This document shows positions 1 through 7,060 of a stretch of 9,745 nt of DNA, piece after piece. A program made the position numbers and the translations under genes. The DNA is from Opitutales bacterium (lineage in GTDB: Bacteria > Verrucomicrobiota > Verrucomicrobiia > Opitutales > T3Sed10-336). How positions within the stretch are numbered: the stretch's first letter is position 1; every line of letters starts with the position of its first letter. The stretch covers positions 1 through 9,745 of the forward strand of contig SLOW01000221.1 of assembly GCA_007132315.1 (NCBI GenBank). Direction: 5' to 3'. The notes beneath the pieces are model-generated. The model made no database searches. It was given only the letters and a program-made list of their open reading frames with translations, and was not told where the DNA came from.

Positions 1-433
1 CGAGTTGGGCCGCGAGCTTTTTGGCGGTGGTCTGCCCGTAGAGAGTGGGCCTGCGCGTGCCCACCAACGCGATGCAGGGCTCGGTGAGGCATTCGAGGCC
101 CCGCCAATACAGGCCGATGGGCGGATCGTAGATCTCGCGCAACAGGGGTGGGTAGGCCTGGTCCCGACCGGTGACGAAACGGGCGTTGGATTGGTCCAGC
201 AGCGCTTTTTCCCGCTCGGGTGACACGTGCTCGCGCCAACCGTTCAGCGCTACGGCCATGGCGGGCCCGACGCCCCGCACGCGTTGCAGTTCCCGGGCGG
301 GCGCAGCCAGGATGCGGCGGGCGTCGCCGTCGAACGCGTCCAGCAGGCGACGCAGCGTCACCGGCCCGAGCTCCGGCAGGGCGTTGAGGATCAGGAGCGC
401 CTCCTGATCAGATGGAGTCTGGTCGCGGGTCAT
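1..433 (-). CDS. dprA: DNA-processing protein DprA, N-terminal part (cut by left edge)
   Basis: DprA (Smf) binds incoming single-stranded DNA in the cytoplasm during natural transformation and loads RecA on it. Only the first 144 codons lie in the window; the C-terminal part is beyond base 1. The start is the ATG at 433-431; no clear Shine-Dalgarno site precedes it. An N-terminal helical region (about residues 20-60) has helix-hairpin-helix-like segments ELGPVTLRRLL and RVRGVGPAMA. Then comes the family pattern D-x-x-YPPLLREIYDPP followed by LYWRG (91-111), and the first strand and loop of the Rossmann-like domain, IALVGTRRPTLYG (121-133), which matches the conserved VGxRxPxxYG block of DprA. 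It lies downstream of the transaldolase on the same strand, but a strong terminator separates them, so it probably has its own promoter. The identification is from recognised family motifs and is firm; whether the organism is transformable cannot be told from this. Confidence 0.93.
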   Translation of the reverse strand, partial: MTRDQTPSDQEALLILNALPELGPVTLRRLLDAFDGDARRILAAPARELQRVRGVGPAMAVALNGWREHVSPEREKALLDQSNARFVTGRDQAYPPLLREIYDPPIGLYWRGLECLTEPCIALVGTRRPTLYGQTTAKKLAAQL

Positions 434-499
434 GGGGCGTTTCAGGAAAGCATGAATCGTGTCGGGATGATGGCAAGTCCGGCGTTGTTCAAACCGACC

Positions 500-530
500 A
501 AAAAAAACCGCCGGTCTGAGACCGGCGGGC
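500..530 (-). terminator. Rho-independent terminator after transaldolase
   Basis: Read on the minus strand, arms CCGCCGGTCT and AGACCGGCGG (519-528 and 508-517 on plus) are perfectly complementary around one central base. Sterically this gives a stem of 8-9 GC-rich pairs with a 3-5 base loop. Eight T residues (plus-strand A tract 500-507) follow immediately. It starts about 30 bases past the transaldolase stop. This is the classic intrinsic terminator form and should insulate dprA from the transaldolase transcript. Confidence 0.93.
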
Positions 531-559
531 GGAATGGAATCGAGCGGCGAAACTGTCGC

Positions 560-1558
560 TCAGCCGAGTTGCTTGCGAATCAGCCCTTCGAGCTTCACCG
601 CGTCGGCGGCGAAGTTGCGAATGCCTTCGGCGGTTTTCTCGGTGGCCATGGCGTCTTCGTTGAGCCGGTAACGGAAGGCCGATTCGTCGAGCGACACCTT
701 TTCGATGTCCGCCGCCATGGCACTTTCCGGATCGAGCTTGCGCTCGACCGGATCCCGGTTGTTGGCCAGTTCCTCCAGCAGTTCGGGACTGATGGTCAGG
801 AGATCGCAACCGGTCAGCTCGACGATCTGGCCGGTGTTGCGGAAGCTGGCGCCCATGACTTCCGTCTTGTAGCCGAATTTCTTGTAATAGTTGTAGATGG
901 TTCTCACCGACTGCACCCCCGGATCTTCCGCGCCGGTGTACTCCTTGCCGGTGGACTTCTTGTACCAGTCGTAGATGCGGCCGACGAAGGGTGAGATCAA
1001 CTGGACGCCCGCCTCGGCGCAGGCGATGGCCTGGGGGAGCGAGAACAGCAGGGTGAGATTGCACCGGATGCCTTCTTTTTCCAACTGCTCTGCCGCCCGG
1101 ATGCCTTCCCAGGTCGAGGCGACCTTGATCAAGATGCGTTCGCGGGCGATGCCTTTCTCCTCGTAGAGGCGGATGAAGCGGCGGCCGTCGTCCACGATCT
1201 TCGCGGTGTCGAAGGAGAAGCGGGCGTCGGTCTCGGTGGATACGCGCCCGGGAATGATCTTGAGGATTTCGCTGCCGAACAGCACGAGCAGTTCGCCCAT
1301 GATGCGGTCGATCTTTTCCTTTTCGGTTTCGCCGGTCCCGCGGTGGGCCTCGACGGCCTGCTTCAGGATGGTCTGGTATTCTTCTTTCCGCACCGCCTTG
1401 AGGATGAGGCTCGGGTTGGTGGTCGCGTCGAGCGGCTCGTACTGCTTCATGGCGGTGAAGTCGCCGGTGTCGGCCACGACTTTCGTGTGCCGCTTGATTT
1501 GGTCGAGCCGGCTGAGCTGACCGCCGGTTTTCGGAGCTTCGGATGATGCTTGCGTCAT
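560..1558 (-). CDS. tal: Transaldolase (TalB type)
   Basis: Transaldolase moves a dihydroxyacetone unit between sugar phosphates (sedoheptulose 7-phosphate plus glyceraldehyde 3-phosphate to erythrose 4-phosphate plus fructose 6-phosphate) in the non-oxidative pentose phosphate pathway, in the cytoplasm. The 332-residue product is slightly longer than E. coli TalB and aligns along its whole length. The N-terminal signature VVADTGDF with DATTNPSL (27-50) carries the catalytic Asp30. Glu109 precedes the DARFSFDT strand. The Schiff-base lysine is Lys145 in ILIKVASTWEGIRAA, followed by CNLTLLFS and LISPFVGRIYDWY, with VMGASFRN at 234-241. The reading frame is open 36 codons further upstream, but the ATG at 1558-1556 is chosen: TalB homology begins just after it and AAAGGA lies about 8 bases before it. 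A promoter and a terminator bracket the gene, indicating a monocistronic unit. Confidence 0.97.
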   Translation of the reverse strand: MTQASSEAPKTGGQLSRLDQIKRHTKVVADTGDFTAMKQYEPLDATTNPSLILKAVRKEEYQTILKQAVEAHRGTGETEKEKIDRIMGELLVLFGSEILKIIPGRVSTETDARFSFDTAKIVDDGRRFIRLYEEKGIARERILIKVASTWEGIRAAEQLEKEGIRCNLTLLFSLPQAIACAEAGVQLISPFVGRIYDWYKKSTGKEYTGAEDPGVQSVRTIYNYYKKFGYKTEVMGASFRNTGQIVELTGCDLLTISPELLEELANNRDPVERKLDPESAMAADIEKVSLDESAFRYRLNEDAMATEKTAEGIRNFAADAVKLEGLIRKQLG

Positions 1559-1650
1559 TGTGGTTTTCCTTTGTGGTTGAGAGTGATCGGACGGAGACGG
1601 GAGACGTTGCTCCGGAAACGTCCGTATGCGGGAGGTCCGGGTTGAGATAC

Positions 1651-1679
1651 AGTGTAAACGCTCCACGATCCGGTGTAAA
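1651..1679 (-). promoter_or_regulatory. Sigma70-type promoter for transaldolase, with tandem repeat
   Basis: On the minus strand a -35 element TTTACA (plus 1674-1679) and a -10 element TACACT (plus 1651-1656) are separated by exactly 17 bases. Each matches the consensus TTGACA or TATAAT at four or five of six positions. The predicted transcript would start near 1644 and have a leader of roughly 85 bases. The heptamer TTTACAC occurs twice here, 21 bases apart (1652-1658 and 1673-1679 as GTGTAAA on plus). It therefore overlaps both promoter elements and could be an operator. No convincing promoter was found for the divergent plus-strand gene. Confidence 0.6.
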
Positions 1680-1740
1680 TTCTCCGGAGGCGTTTATCAA
1701 GCTGAGTTTAGCGTGAATCGAGAAAACGGAATTTGGAACG

Positions 1741-2427
1741 ATGAAAAAGAAAACCGAAAAGCAATATGTCATCGACGTGCTCGCGGAGGAGTCCTGGCGG
1801 CTGTTTCGCATCATGGGAGAGTTCGTTCAGGGCTTCGAGGATTTGAGCGACGTCGGCCGGGCCGTCACCATTTTCGGATCGGCACGTTTTCCCCCCGATC
1901 AGCCATACTCCCGCAAGGCGGAGGATCTCGCCGGACGCCTGGCCAAAGCCGGTTATGCGGTCCTCACGGGTGGTGGACCGGGCATCATGGAGGCGGCCAA
2001 CAAGGGCGCTTTCGAGTCGGACGGACGCAGTGTCGGGCTGAATATCGACCTGCCCCGGGAGCAAACGCCCAACCCGTACCAGAGCGATACCCTCAATTTC
2101 CGCTACTTTTTTGTGCGCAAGGTGATGCTGGTCAAGTACTCGACCGCTTTTGTCGTGTTTCCGGGCGGCTTCGGCACGATCGATGAACTTTTTGAGTCCC
2201 TGACGCTGATCCAGACCGAAAAGATCAAACCGTTCCCGGTCTACCTGGTCGGTTCTGAATTCTGGGACGGTCTGGTAACGTGGCTGCGCGATAAGCTCTT
2301 GAAGGAGGGCGTGCTTTCCGAAGGCGATCTGCACCTGTTCAAGGTGGTGGACGAGGTATCCACCGTACCCGATGAAATTGAAGCATACTACCGCAACGCC
2401 AATCACGGGGGCTTCGAAATCCCTTGA
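1741..2427 (+). CDS. LOG-family protein (TIGR00730-type phosphoribohydrolase)
   Basis: LOG-family enzymes split nucleoside 5'-monophosphates (cytokinin riboside 5'-monophosphate in plants, AMP or other purine nucleotides in bacteria) into base and ribose 5-phosphate. The 228-residue product has a single Rossmann-like domain: strand and loop VTIFGSARF (42-50), the nucleotide-binding motif TGGGPGIMEAANKGA (76-90), Arg126 in YFFVRKVML, and the family hallmark PGGFGTIDE (141-149), whose Glu149 is the expected catalytic residue. About 40 N-terminal residues are helical and typical of the bacterial subgroup with this extension. No signal peptide is seen, so it is cytosolic. The only upstream ribosome-binding hint is an ACGGAA about 10 bases before the ATG. 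It diverges from the transaldolase gene and ends 123 bases before the ATPase gene. The true substrate cannot be read from sequence; bacterial members are often mislabelled lysine decarboxylases. Confidence 0.93.
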   Translation: MKKKTEKQYVIDVLAEESWRLFRIMGEFVQGFEDLSDVGRAVTIFGSARFPPDQPYSRKAEDLAGRLAKAGYAVLTGGGPGIMEAANKGAFESDGRSVGLNIDLPREQTPNPYQSDTLNFRYFFVRKVMLVKYSTAFVVFPGGFGTIDELFESLTLIQTEKIKPFPVYLVGSEFWDGLVTWLRDKLLKEGVLSEGDLHLFKVVDEVSTVPDEIEAYYRNANHGGFEIP

Positions 2428-2550
2428 TGCGCGGCCGGTCGGGATCGACTGGAAAACGGCGTTCCCGGCGCGTCTCACGGGCGGTTGCACTATACGATTG
2501 CCAATCCTGAGCGGCGCGGTTCAACTCGGACTCGAACCACGGAGCCTGGG

Positions 2551-3702
2551 ATGATTGTCACCCGACTTGTTTTGCGCAACTGGAAGAATTTCCGCCGGGT
2601 CGATCTGCCTCTCGAAGATCGGGTTTTCCTGGTGGGGGCGAACGCCTCCGGAAAATCCAATCTTCTGGATGTGTTTCACTTCATGAAAGATCTCGTCGCG
2701 CCCGGCGGCGGCCTTCACCGGGCGGTGGAGCGGCGGGGCGGGGTGGGGTTGATCCGTTCGCTGGCCGCGGCGAAGGGGGCGCGTGTGGGGTTCGACTTTC
2801 ATTTCGGGCGGCCAGGCGACGGACACAAACCGCGCTGGCGGTACGCGCTGGACCTGAATGCGTATCCGCGCCGGCCCGACGTTCCGATGGTGACCGGCGA
2901 ACGCGCCTGGAAAGGCGATCGATTGGTGCTCGACCGCCCGGATGCGGAGGATTGCGGGGACCGGCCGCGGCTGCGGGAGACGTTTCTGGAGAATGTCGTG
3001 ACCAACGCGCCGTTTCGGGAAATCGCGACTTTTTTCGCCGAATCCCGTTATTTTCATCTGATCCCGCATCGCTTCCGGCGGGAGGAACAGGCGGGCGACT
3101 CGCTGTCGCAGAATTTTACCCGGGGCGATTTTTTCCGCCAGGTGGCGGCGGTGCCCGCCAAGGTGCGCGACGCGCGCTTCAGCAAGATCGAGATGGCGCT
3201 CAAACTGTCGGTGCCGTTGCTCAAGGATTTCCGGCTGCGTCCGGGCGACTTGGGCGACGCCCATCTGGAGTCGTCGTTCCGTCACTGGAGACGCAATTGC
3301 CCGCCGCTGCGGGAGGCCCAGTTTTCCGACGGCATCCTGCGCCTGGTCGGGATTCTCTGGTCGCTGCTCGAAAAAAGCCCGTTGCTGTTGCTGGAGGAAC
3401 CGGAGCTCTCCCTGAATACCGCGGTCGTCCGCCAGTTGCCCGGTCTGATTCACCGCCTGCGCCGGAGCGCCTCCAGCCAGGTGGTTCTCAGCACGCACAG
3501 CCCGGCCTTGCTGTCGGACGCCGGTATCGATCCGGCCGAGGTGGTGGTGCTTCTGCCCGCTTCCGACCGTTCGATCGAAGTGACCCGGGCGTGCGATCTG
3601 CCCGATGTCAACACGCTGCTCGAACAGGGTCTCAGCGCCGGCGACGTCATCCTGCCGCGCATCCAGCCGGCCCGGATCGAGGAGCTGGGGTATTTTGAAT
3701 GA
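2551..3702 (+). CDS. AAA (ABC/OLD-type) ATPase, first gene of a two-gene module
   Basis: This 383-residue ATPase belongs to the AAA_21/AAA_15 group related to Rad50, RecF and OLD proteins. The N-terminal strand and helix MIVTRLVLRNWKNFRRVDLPL is the usual start of such proteins. Walker A is GANASGKSN (29-37, Lys35). An ABC-signature-like FSDGILRLVGIL lies at 258-269. Walker B is LLLLEEPE (278-285), and the switch-like STHSPALL is at 314-321. Residues 50-250 form the variable insert. There is no Toprim domain in the C-terminal part, unlike full OLD nucleases; a Toprim-like protein is instead encoded by the next gene, which overlaps it by ATGA. The frame is open to a TTG at 2485, but the ATG at 2551 is chosen because GGAG stands 6 bases before it and the conserved domain begins there. 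A role as the sensor or motor of a defence or DNA-processing pair is inferred from gene order. Confidence 0.9.
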   Translation: MIVTRLVLRNWKNFRRVDLPLEDRVFLVGANASGKSNLLDVFHFMKDLVAPGGGLHRAVERRGGVGLIRSLAAAKGARVGFDFHFGRPGDGHKPRWRYALDLNAYPRRPDVPMVTGERAWKGDRLVLDRPDAEDCGDRPRLRETFLENVVTNAPFREIATFFAESRYFHLIPHRFRREEQAGDSLSQNFTRGDFFRQVAAVPAKVRDARFSKIEMALKLSVPLLKDFRLRPGDLGDAHLESSFRHWRRNCPPLREAQFSDGILRLVGILWSLLEKSPLLLLEEPELSLNTAVVRQLPGLIHRLRRSASSQVVLSTHSPALLSDAGIDPAEVVVLLPASDRSIEVTRACDLPDVNTLLEQGLSAGDVILPRIQPARIEELGYFE

Positions 3703-4307
3703 CGCGCGGTGCGCCCACAGTACTCGTGGTCGAGGACGTGTTGAGCGAGGGTGTCCTGCGCAAACTGCTCCGGCGCTTCTCACCGAAGTTTTCGGTGGTG
3801 TCTTGTCTGGGGAAGGAGGGGTACGGGTTTATAAAGAAGAACCTGCCCGCTTTTAACGAAGCGGCGACTCGCAACTGTTTTGTGGTCATGGCCGATCTCG
3901 ACGACAACGGTTGCGCGGCGAGCCTGCGGAAACTGTGGCACAGCGCACCGTTTCATCCCAATCTGCTGTTCCGCGTGGCCGTGATCGAAGTGGAAGCCTG
4001 GCTCCTGGCCGACCGGCGCGGGTTTGCCCGCTACCTCGCCGTCGATCGGGAACGGATTCCCCGGAAAAGCCAGGACATTCGGCATCCCAAGGAATTCGTC
4101 GTCGAACTCGCGCGCCGTTCCGGAAAAAAGCCGGTCCGCGAGTCGCTGCTCCCGCGCACCGGCCGTCGCGGCCGGGTCGGGCCCGACTACAACGGCTGCC
4201 TGTTGCGCTATGTGGACCGGCACTGGAACTTCGAGGCGGCCCGCCGGAATTCCGACAGCCTTGATCGGGCTCTGCGGGCCTTTGACCGGTACCGCCCACG
4301 TTTTTAA
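3699..4307 (+). CDS. Toprim-like, DUF4276-type protein paired with the AAA ATPase
   Basis: The product has 202 residues and no signal peptide or membrane segment. It shows the spaced acidic pattern expected of a Toprim-like fold: a first strand VLVVEDV with Glu12, then FVVMADLDD (61-69) with Asp66, Asp68 and Asp69, then RVAVIEVEAWLLAD (92-105) with Glu97 and Glu99. The EVEAWLLAD block and the later GPDYNGCLLRYV and W-x-x-EAA segments recall DUF4276-like proteins that often follow AAA ATPases; this is from memory, not from a search. The first motif lacks the glycine of the usual VEGxxD/E Toprim motif. The start codon overlaps the ATPase stop as ATGA, so translation is coupled. It could be a metal-dependent nuclease effector released or directed by the ATPase, as in AbiL, PARIS or split OLD systems. 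Function is not established, and nuclease activity is an inference. Confidence 0.82.
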   Translation: MTRGAPTVLVVEDVLSEGVLRKLLRRFSPKFSVVSCLGKEGYGFIKKNLPAFNEAATRNCFVVMADLDDNGCAASLRKLWHSAPFHPNLLFRVAVIEVEAWLLADRRGFARYLAVDRERIPRKSQDIRHPKEFVVELARRSGKKPVRESLLPRTGRRGRVGPDYNGCLLRYVDRHWNFEAARRNSDSLDRALRAFDRYRPRF

Positions 4308-4311
4308 CCCG

Positions 4312-4341
4312 CCCGGCGCAGGAGCAAACCCGAACGCCGGG
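4312..4341. terminator. Possible hairpin between convergent genes
   Basis: The 57-base gap between the convergent stops of the Toprim-like gene and the isomerase-like gene holds a perfect 7-base inverted repeat, CCCGGCG (4312-4318) and CGCCGGG (4335-4341), with a 16-base loop. No T tract follows on either strand, so it is at most a weak or factor-dependent terminator. Confidence 0.3.
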
Positions 4342-4364
4342 ATTCGGAGTCGCGCGGCGCGCAT

Positions 4365-5963
4365 TCAGATATCGCCGCAAAGGGAGACGTCGAGTCCGAG
4401 CTCTTTCATGGCGGCGGCCTTGGCGTGGAGACCGTTGCGGGCGCTGGTTTCGTCCGGAGCATAAACCACCTGGATGTGGTTGGATTTGTGCCGGGCCATC
4501 ATCTGGTCGCGGGTAATTCCCTTCAGCACCGCGTGCATGATGGGCCACTGCGGGGTGGTCAGACGCCAGCGCTCTTCGGTTTCCTCGCGCGGGAGTTCCA
4601 CCACTTCGGCCAGGCCGGTGTCGTACTTGAGCCGGCCGGCCTGGACGTAAACACGGCTCCATACGACGTGTCCGGGTTTGCTGATGCCTTTCAGTGTTCC
4701 GCCGCCCAGGCGGAAGTACATGGGAGGCTGCCGTTCGCTGACCGCGCCCCGGTAGCCTTCGATGAAGTGCGCTGCCGGGGCAGCGCCGGAAATGAGAAAC
4801 ACCCACACATAATCATCGACTCCCCCGCCGCTGTAATGGCGGCCCCAGCGGAGATCGTGCAGGGTGGTTTCCGGCGGGTAACCCAGGCGGGACCAGAGTT
4901 TGTACGTGACGAGGGCGTCGAGGCCGGCGCATTCATCCACCTCGTTGAAATGCGGCAACGCTTCGCCCGGATACAGTTCGATTCCGGTTTCCTCGTGGTA
5001 CACCGGCGGCCGCTCCCGGTTGTTGAGCAGCCCTTCCACCAAATCGGAAGCCGGAGCGAGATCCTTTAAGCCCTGCTGGTACTGGATCCCGATCGTGTCG
5101 CAACCAAATTCGTCCGCCAGGCGGACCGCGGCGACGTACATCTTGCACTGCTGCAAGACCTGCGCCTCCGTGAGGTCGGTTTCTTCGTCGGACCCGAAAT
5201 CGAAGCGCAGTCCCCGCTCGCGCAGCCATTCGAATACCGCCCGGGCTTCGTCGTCGCCCACCGTCAGCATCTTGGCGTAGAGGGTGGATTGGCTCAGACG
5301 TTCCTTGAACACACCGGTCGGGTGCAGGAGCTCGTCCGGAATAATCGCGTTGTACATGCCCATGCACCCTTCGTCGAACACGCCGAGGATGGCTTTGCGT
5401 TCACGAAATTCCCGCGCGAACGCGACCCCGGTCTCCTCCGCGCCGGAGGGAAGGGCGCCGCACGGGCGTGCGTGGGCTGTGTCGTGGGCGATTCGCCCGG
5501 CTTCCAGCCAGCTCCGCAGCCCCTCGCGGAAGAACGCGTCGGTGAAATCTTCACTCCAAAGCGTGCTGTATTCGATTCCCGCTTTGGTCAGCGAACCGTT
5601 CAGGTTGAGCATGCCCACCAGGCCGGGCCACGTGCCGCTCCAGTTGGCGACCGTCAGGATCGGAGCCTGATGCTGGTAGAGGCCGTGCAGGATGTGGTGG
5701 CTGTACTGCCAGACCGCTTCCGCCACGACGAGCGGCACGTCTTTGGGAATGGAGCGAAACACCTCCATGCCGTATTTCTGGCTGTCGATAAAACCGTGGC
5801 CCTTCTCCGGATCGACGGGATGGCCCCGTTTCACCGATACGCCTTCGGCTTCCAAGGCGGCGATAATCTGTTTCTCCATCTCCTCCTGGGCTTCCTGGCA
5901 GTTGCGATTGGCGGACGAACGGAGATCTCCGTTGGCGATAAGAATGACTTGTTTGGCGATCAT
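4365..5963 (-). CDS. L-fucose/L-arabinose isomerase-like protein
   Basis: A 532-residue cytosolic protein resembling the L-fucose/L-arabinose isomerase superfamily, metal-dependent aldose-ketose isomerases. The match is to proteins commonly annotated fucose isomerase in Verrucomicrobia and Planctomycetes. Recognisable blocks are VVAEAVWQYSHH (79-90), PILTVANWSGTWPGLVGMLN (101-120), GSLTKAGIEYSTLWSEDF (123-140), FDEGCMGMYNAIIPDELL (196-213), GIQYQQGLKDLAPASDL (292-308), HFNEVDECAGLDALVTYKL (338-356) and the C-terminal HKSNHIQVVYA (492-502). Its length falls between E. coli AraA (about 500) and FucI (about 590). Metal ligands are probably among Glu and Asp residues of the central blocks and a C-terminal His such as His496, but I cannot assign them with certainty. 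The ATG at 5963 has no clear Shine-Dalgarno site. The gene follows the hydrolase gene by 42 bases on the same strand, so they may share a transcript. Sugar substrate unknown. Confidence 0.8.
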   Translation of the reverse strand: MIAKQVILIANGDLRSSANRNCQEAQEEMEKQIIAALEAEGVSVKRGHPVDPEKGHGFIDSQKYGMEVFRSIPKDVPLVVAEAVWQYSHHILHGLYQHQAPILTVANWSGTWPGLVGMLNLNGSLTKAGIEYSTLWSEDFTDAFFREGLRSWLEAGRIAHDTAHARPCGALPSGAEETGVAFAREFRERKAILGVFDEGCMGMYNAIIPDELLHPTGVFKERLSQSTLYAKMLTVGDDEARAVFEWLRERGLRFDFGSDEETDLTEAQVLQQCKMYVAAVRLADEFGCDTIGIQYQQGLKDLAPASDLVEGLLNNRERPPVYHEETGIELYPGEALPHFNEVDECAGLDALVTYKLWSRLGYPPETTLHDLRWGRHYSGGGVDDYVWVFLISGAAPAAHFIEGYRGAVSERQPPMYFRLGGGTLKGISKPGHVVWSRVYVQAGRLKYDTGLAEVVELPREETEERWRLTTPQWPIMHAVLKGITRDQMMARHKSNHIQVVYAPDETSARNGLHAKAAAMKELGLDVSLCGDI

Positions 5964-6005
5964 GGATTCGGTGAGTTGGTTCGTGTTGTTGGTGAATAAA
6001 TCAGG

Positions 6006-7019
6006 CTAGACTTCCATCGTCTCGCCAAAACGCAGGGAGACGAATTCTTCTTTCGGGACGCCTTCCTTGTCGAGGACTTTCCGCAGGTAGATCGGCGGCT
6101 CTCCCGGAGGTTCGTCGGTCAGGCGAAAGGTTCCCCAGTGCGAGGCGATGGACTGACGGGCCCGGACGTCGCGGTGGATCTTGACCGCTTCGCGCGGATC
6201 GACGTGGACCGGGTGCATGAACCACCGGGGACTGTAGGCTCCGATGGGTATGAGGGCGCAGTCGATCGGACCGTAATTGCCGCCGATTTCGGCGAACAAG
6301 CGCGAATAGCCGGAATCGCCGGCAAAGTAGAGCTTGCGGCCGGCGTACTCGAGGATCCAGCCGCACCAGAGCGTGCGATTGCGGTCGAACACCCCGCGAC
6401 CGGAAAAATGCTGCGCCGGAACACAATGCAGGGACAGGCCGTCGAAGGCGATGCGCTGGCCCCAGTCGGCTTCGTGGCAATTGTCGAAGCGCATGCGTTC
6501 GAACCAGGGCGTGATCCCGAGCGGGAAAAAATAGTGAGGCTCGCTGCCGAGGCGGCGGATCGTGCGCCGGTCGAGGTGATCGTAGTGGTCGTGGCTGATC
6601 AGAACGCCGTCGATGCGGGGCAGCTGTTCAAACGGCACACCGGGTTCCGCTAGGCGCCGGAGATTGGGCAGGTAAACCGGAGAACAGCAACGGCTGTAGA
6701 TCGGATCGGTCAGAAAATTGCGGCCGCCGACCTGGATCAAAAAGGTCGCGTGTCCGATCCAGGTGACCTGGAACCGGTTCTTGTCGGGCGGTTCGCGGAG
6801 TTTTTCCAAGTCCGGAGCCACACTGTCCGCGCGGTATGCCGGCACCTCGGCCGGGGGAATCGCGGGCGTTTCGCGCGGCCGACGGCGGTCCGGGACGCGG
6901 CGTTCCTGGGAGGAGTCGGCCGCGCGGGAAAGTGAAAATCCGGTCCACGAGCCCGGCGGGAAGGGAAACAGGTTCTGCCGCAAACGACGGATGGAACTCG
7001 TGACCTCGGTGTTGATCAT
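6006..7019 (-). CDS. MBL-fold metal-dependent hydrolase (NAPE-PLD/UlaG-like)
   Basis: A 337-residue metallo-beta-lactamase-fold hydrolase of the group holding NAPE-phospholipase D-like and UlaG-like enzymes. Conserved points in order are TWIGHATFLIQ (86-96), FLTDPIYSRCCSP (102-114), the zinc-binding SHDHYDHLD (142-150; His143, His145, Asp147, His148), PAQHFSGRG (201-209, His204), YFAGDSGY (231-238, bridging Asp235), IPIGAYSPRWFMHPVHVDP (257-275) and SHWGTF (293-298, His294). All ligands needed for a dinuclear metal site are present, so it should be active. Residues 31-60 are rich in Arg and Pro and look disordered. The frame is open to a GTG at 7082, but the ATG at 7019 is preferred because the longer form would overlap the divergent TPR gene start. 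No Shine-Dalgarno site is visible. The natural substrate (phospholipid, cyclic sugar phosphate or other phosphoester/ester) cannot be told. Confidence 0.9.
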   Translation of the reverse strand: MINTEVTSSIRRLRQNLFPFPPGSWTGFSLSRAADSSQERRVPDRRRPRETPAIPPAEVPAYRADSVAPDLEKLREPPDKNRFQVTWIGHATFLIQVGGRNFLTDPIYSRCCSPVYLPNLRRLAEPGVPFEQLPRIDGVLISHDHYDHLDRRTIRRLGSEPHYFFPLGITPWFERMRFDNCHEADWGQRIAFDGLSLHCVPAQHFSGRGVFDRNRTLWCGWILEYAGRKLYFAGDSGYSRLFAEIGGNYGPIDCALIPIGAYSPRWFMHPVHVDPREAVKIHRDVRARQSIASHWGTFRLTDEPPGEPPIYLRKVLDKEGVPKEEFVSLRFGETMEV

Positions 7020-7036
7020 AATCGACAATATCGATT
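7020..7036. promoter_or_regulatory. Inverted repeat in divergent promoter region
   Basis: AATCGA and TCGATT form perfect 6-base arms around the 5-base spacer CAATA. The repeat sits directly before the hydrolase ATG and 24 bases before the TPR gene start, within an AT-rich 41-base divergent gap in otherwise GC-rich DNA. It could be an operator shared by both genes. Short palindromes also arise by chance, so support is modest. Confidence 0.3.
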
Positions 7037-7060
7037 GAAAACGATTCTGATTTGAACTCA

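Noticed and set aside
434..499. A dprA promoter using TTGCCA as -35
   Set aside because: The corresponding -10 region matches the consensus at only about three of six positions, which is too weak to call.
227..994. A 255-codon plus-strand frame
   Set aside because: It is antisense to dprA and transaldolase and crosses the terminator between them; no motif is visible.
489..1814. A 441-codon minus-strand frame
   Set aside because: It overlaps the transaldolase on the same strand in another frame and runs through the terminator and promoter; its product is low-complexity Arg/His-rich.
2518..2600. A complete minus-strand tRNA gene
   Set aside because: Only the T-loop consensus is present. The T stem has a mismatch, and no acceptor partner, D-arm or anticodon arm can be formed.
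2521..3783. A 420-codon minus-strand frame
   Set aside because: It is antisense to the AAA ATPase with its Walker motifs; the product is rich in Arg, Gln and Pro with no domain pattern.
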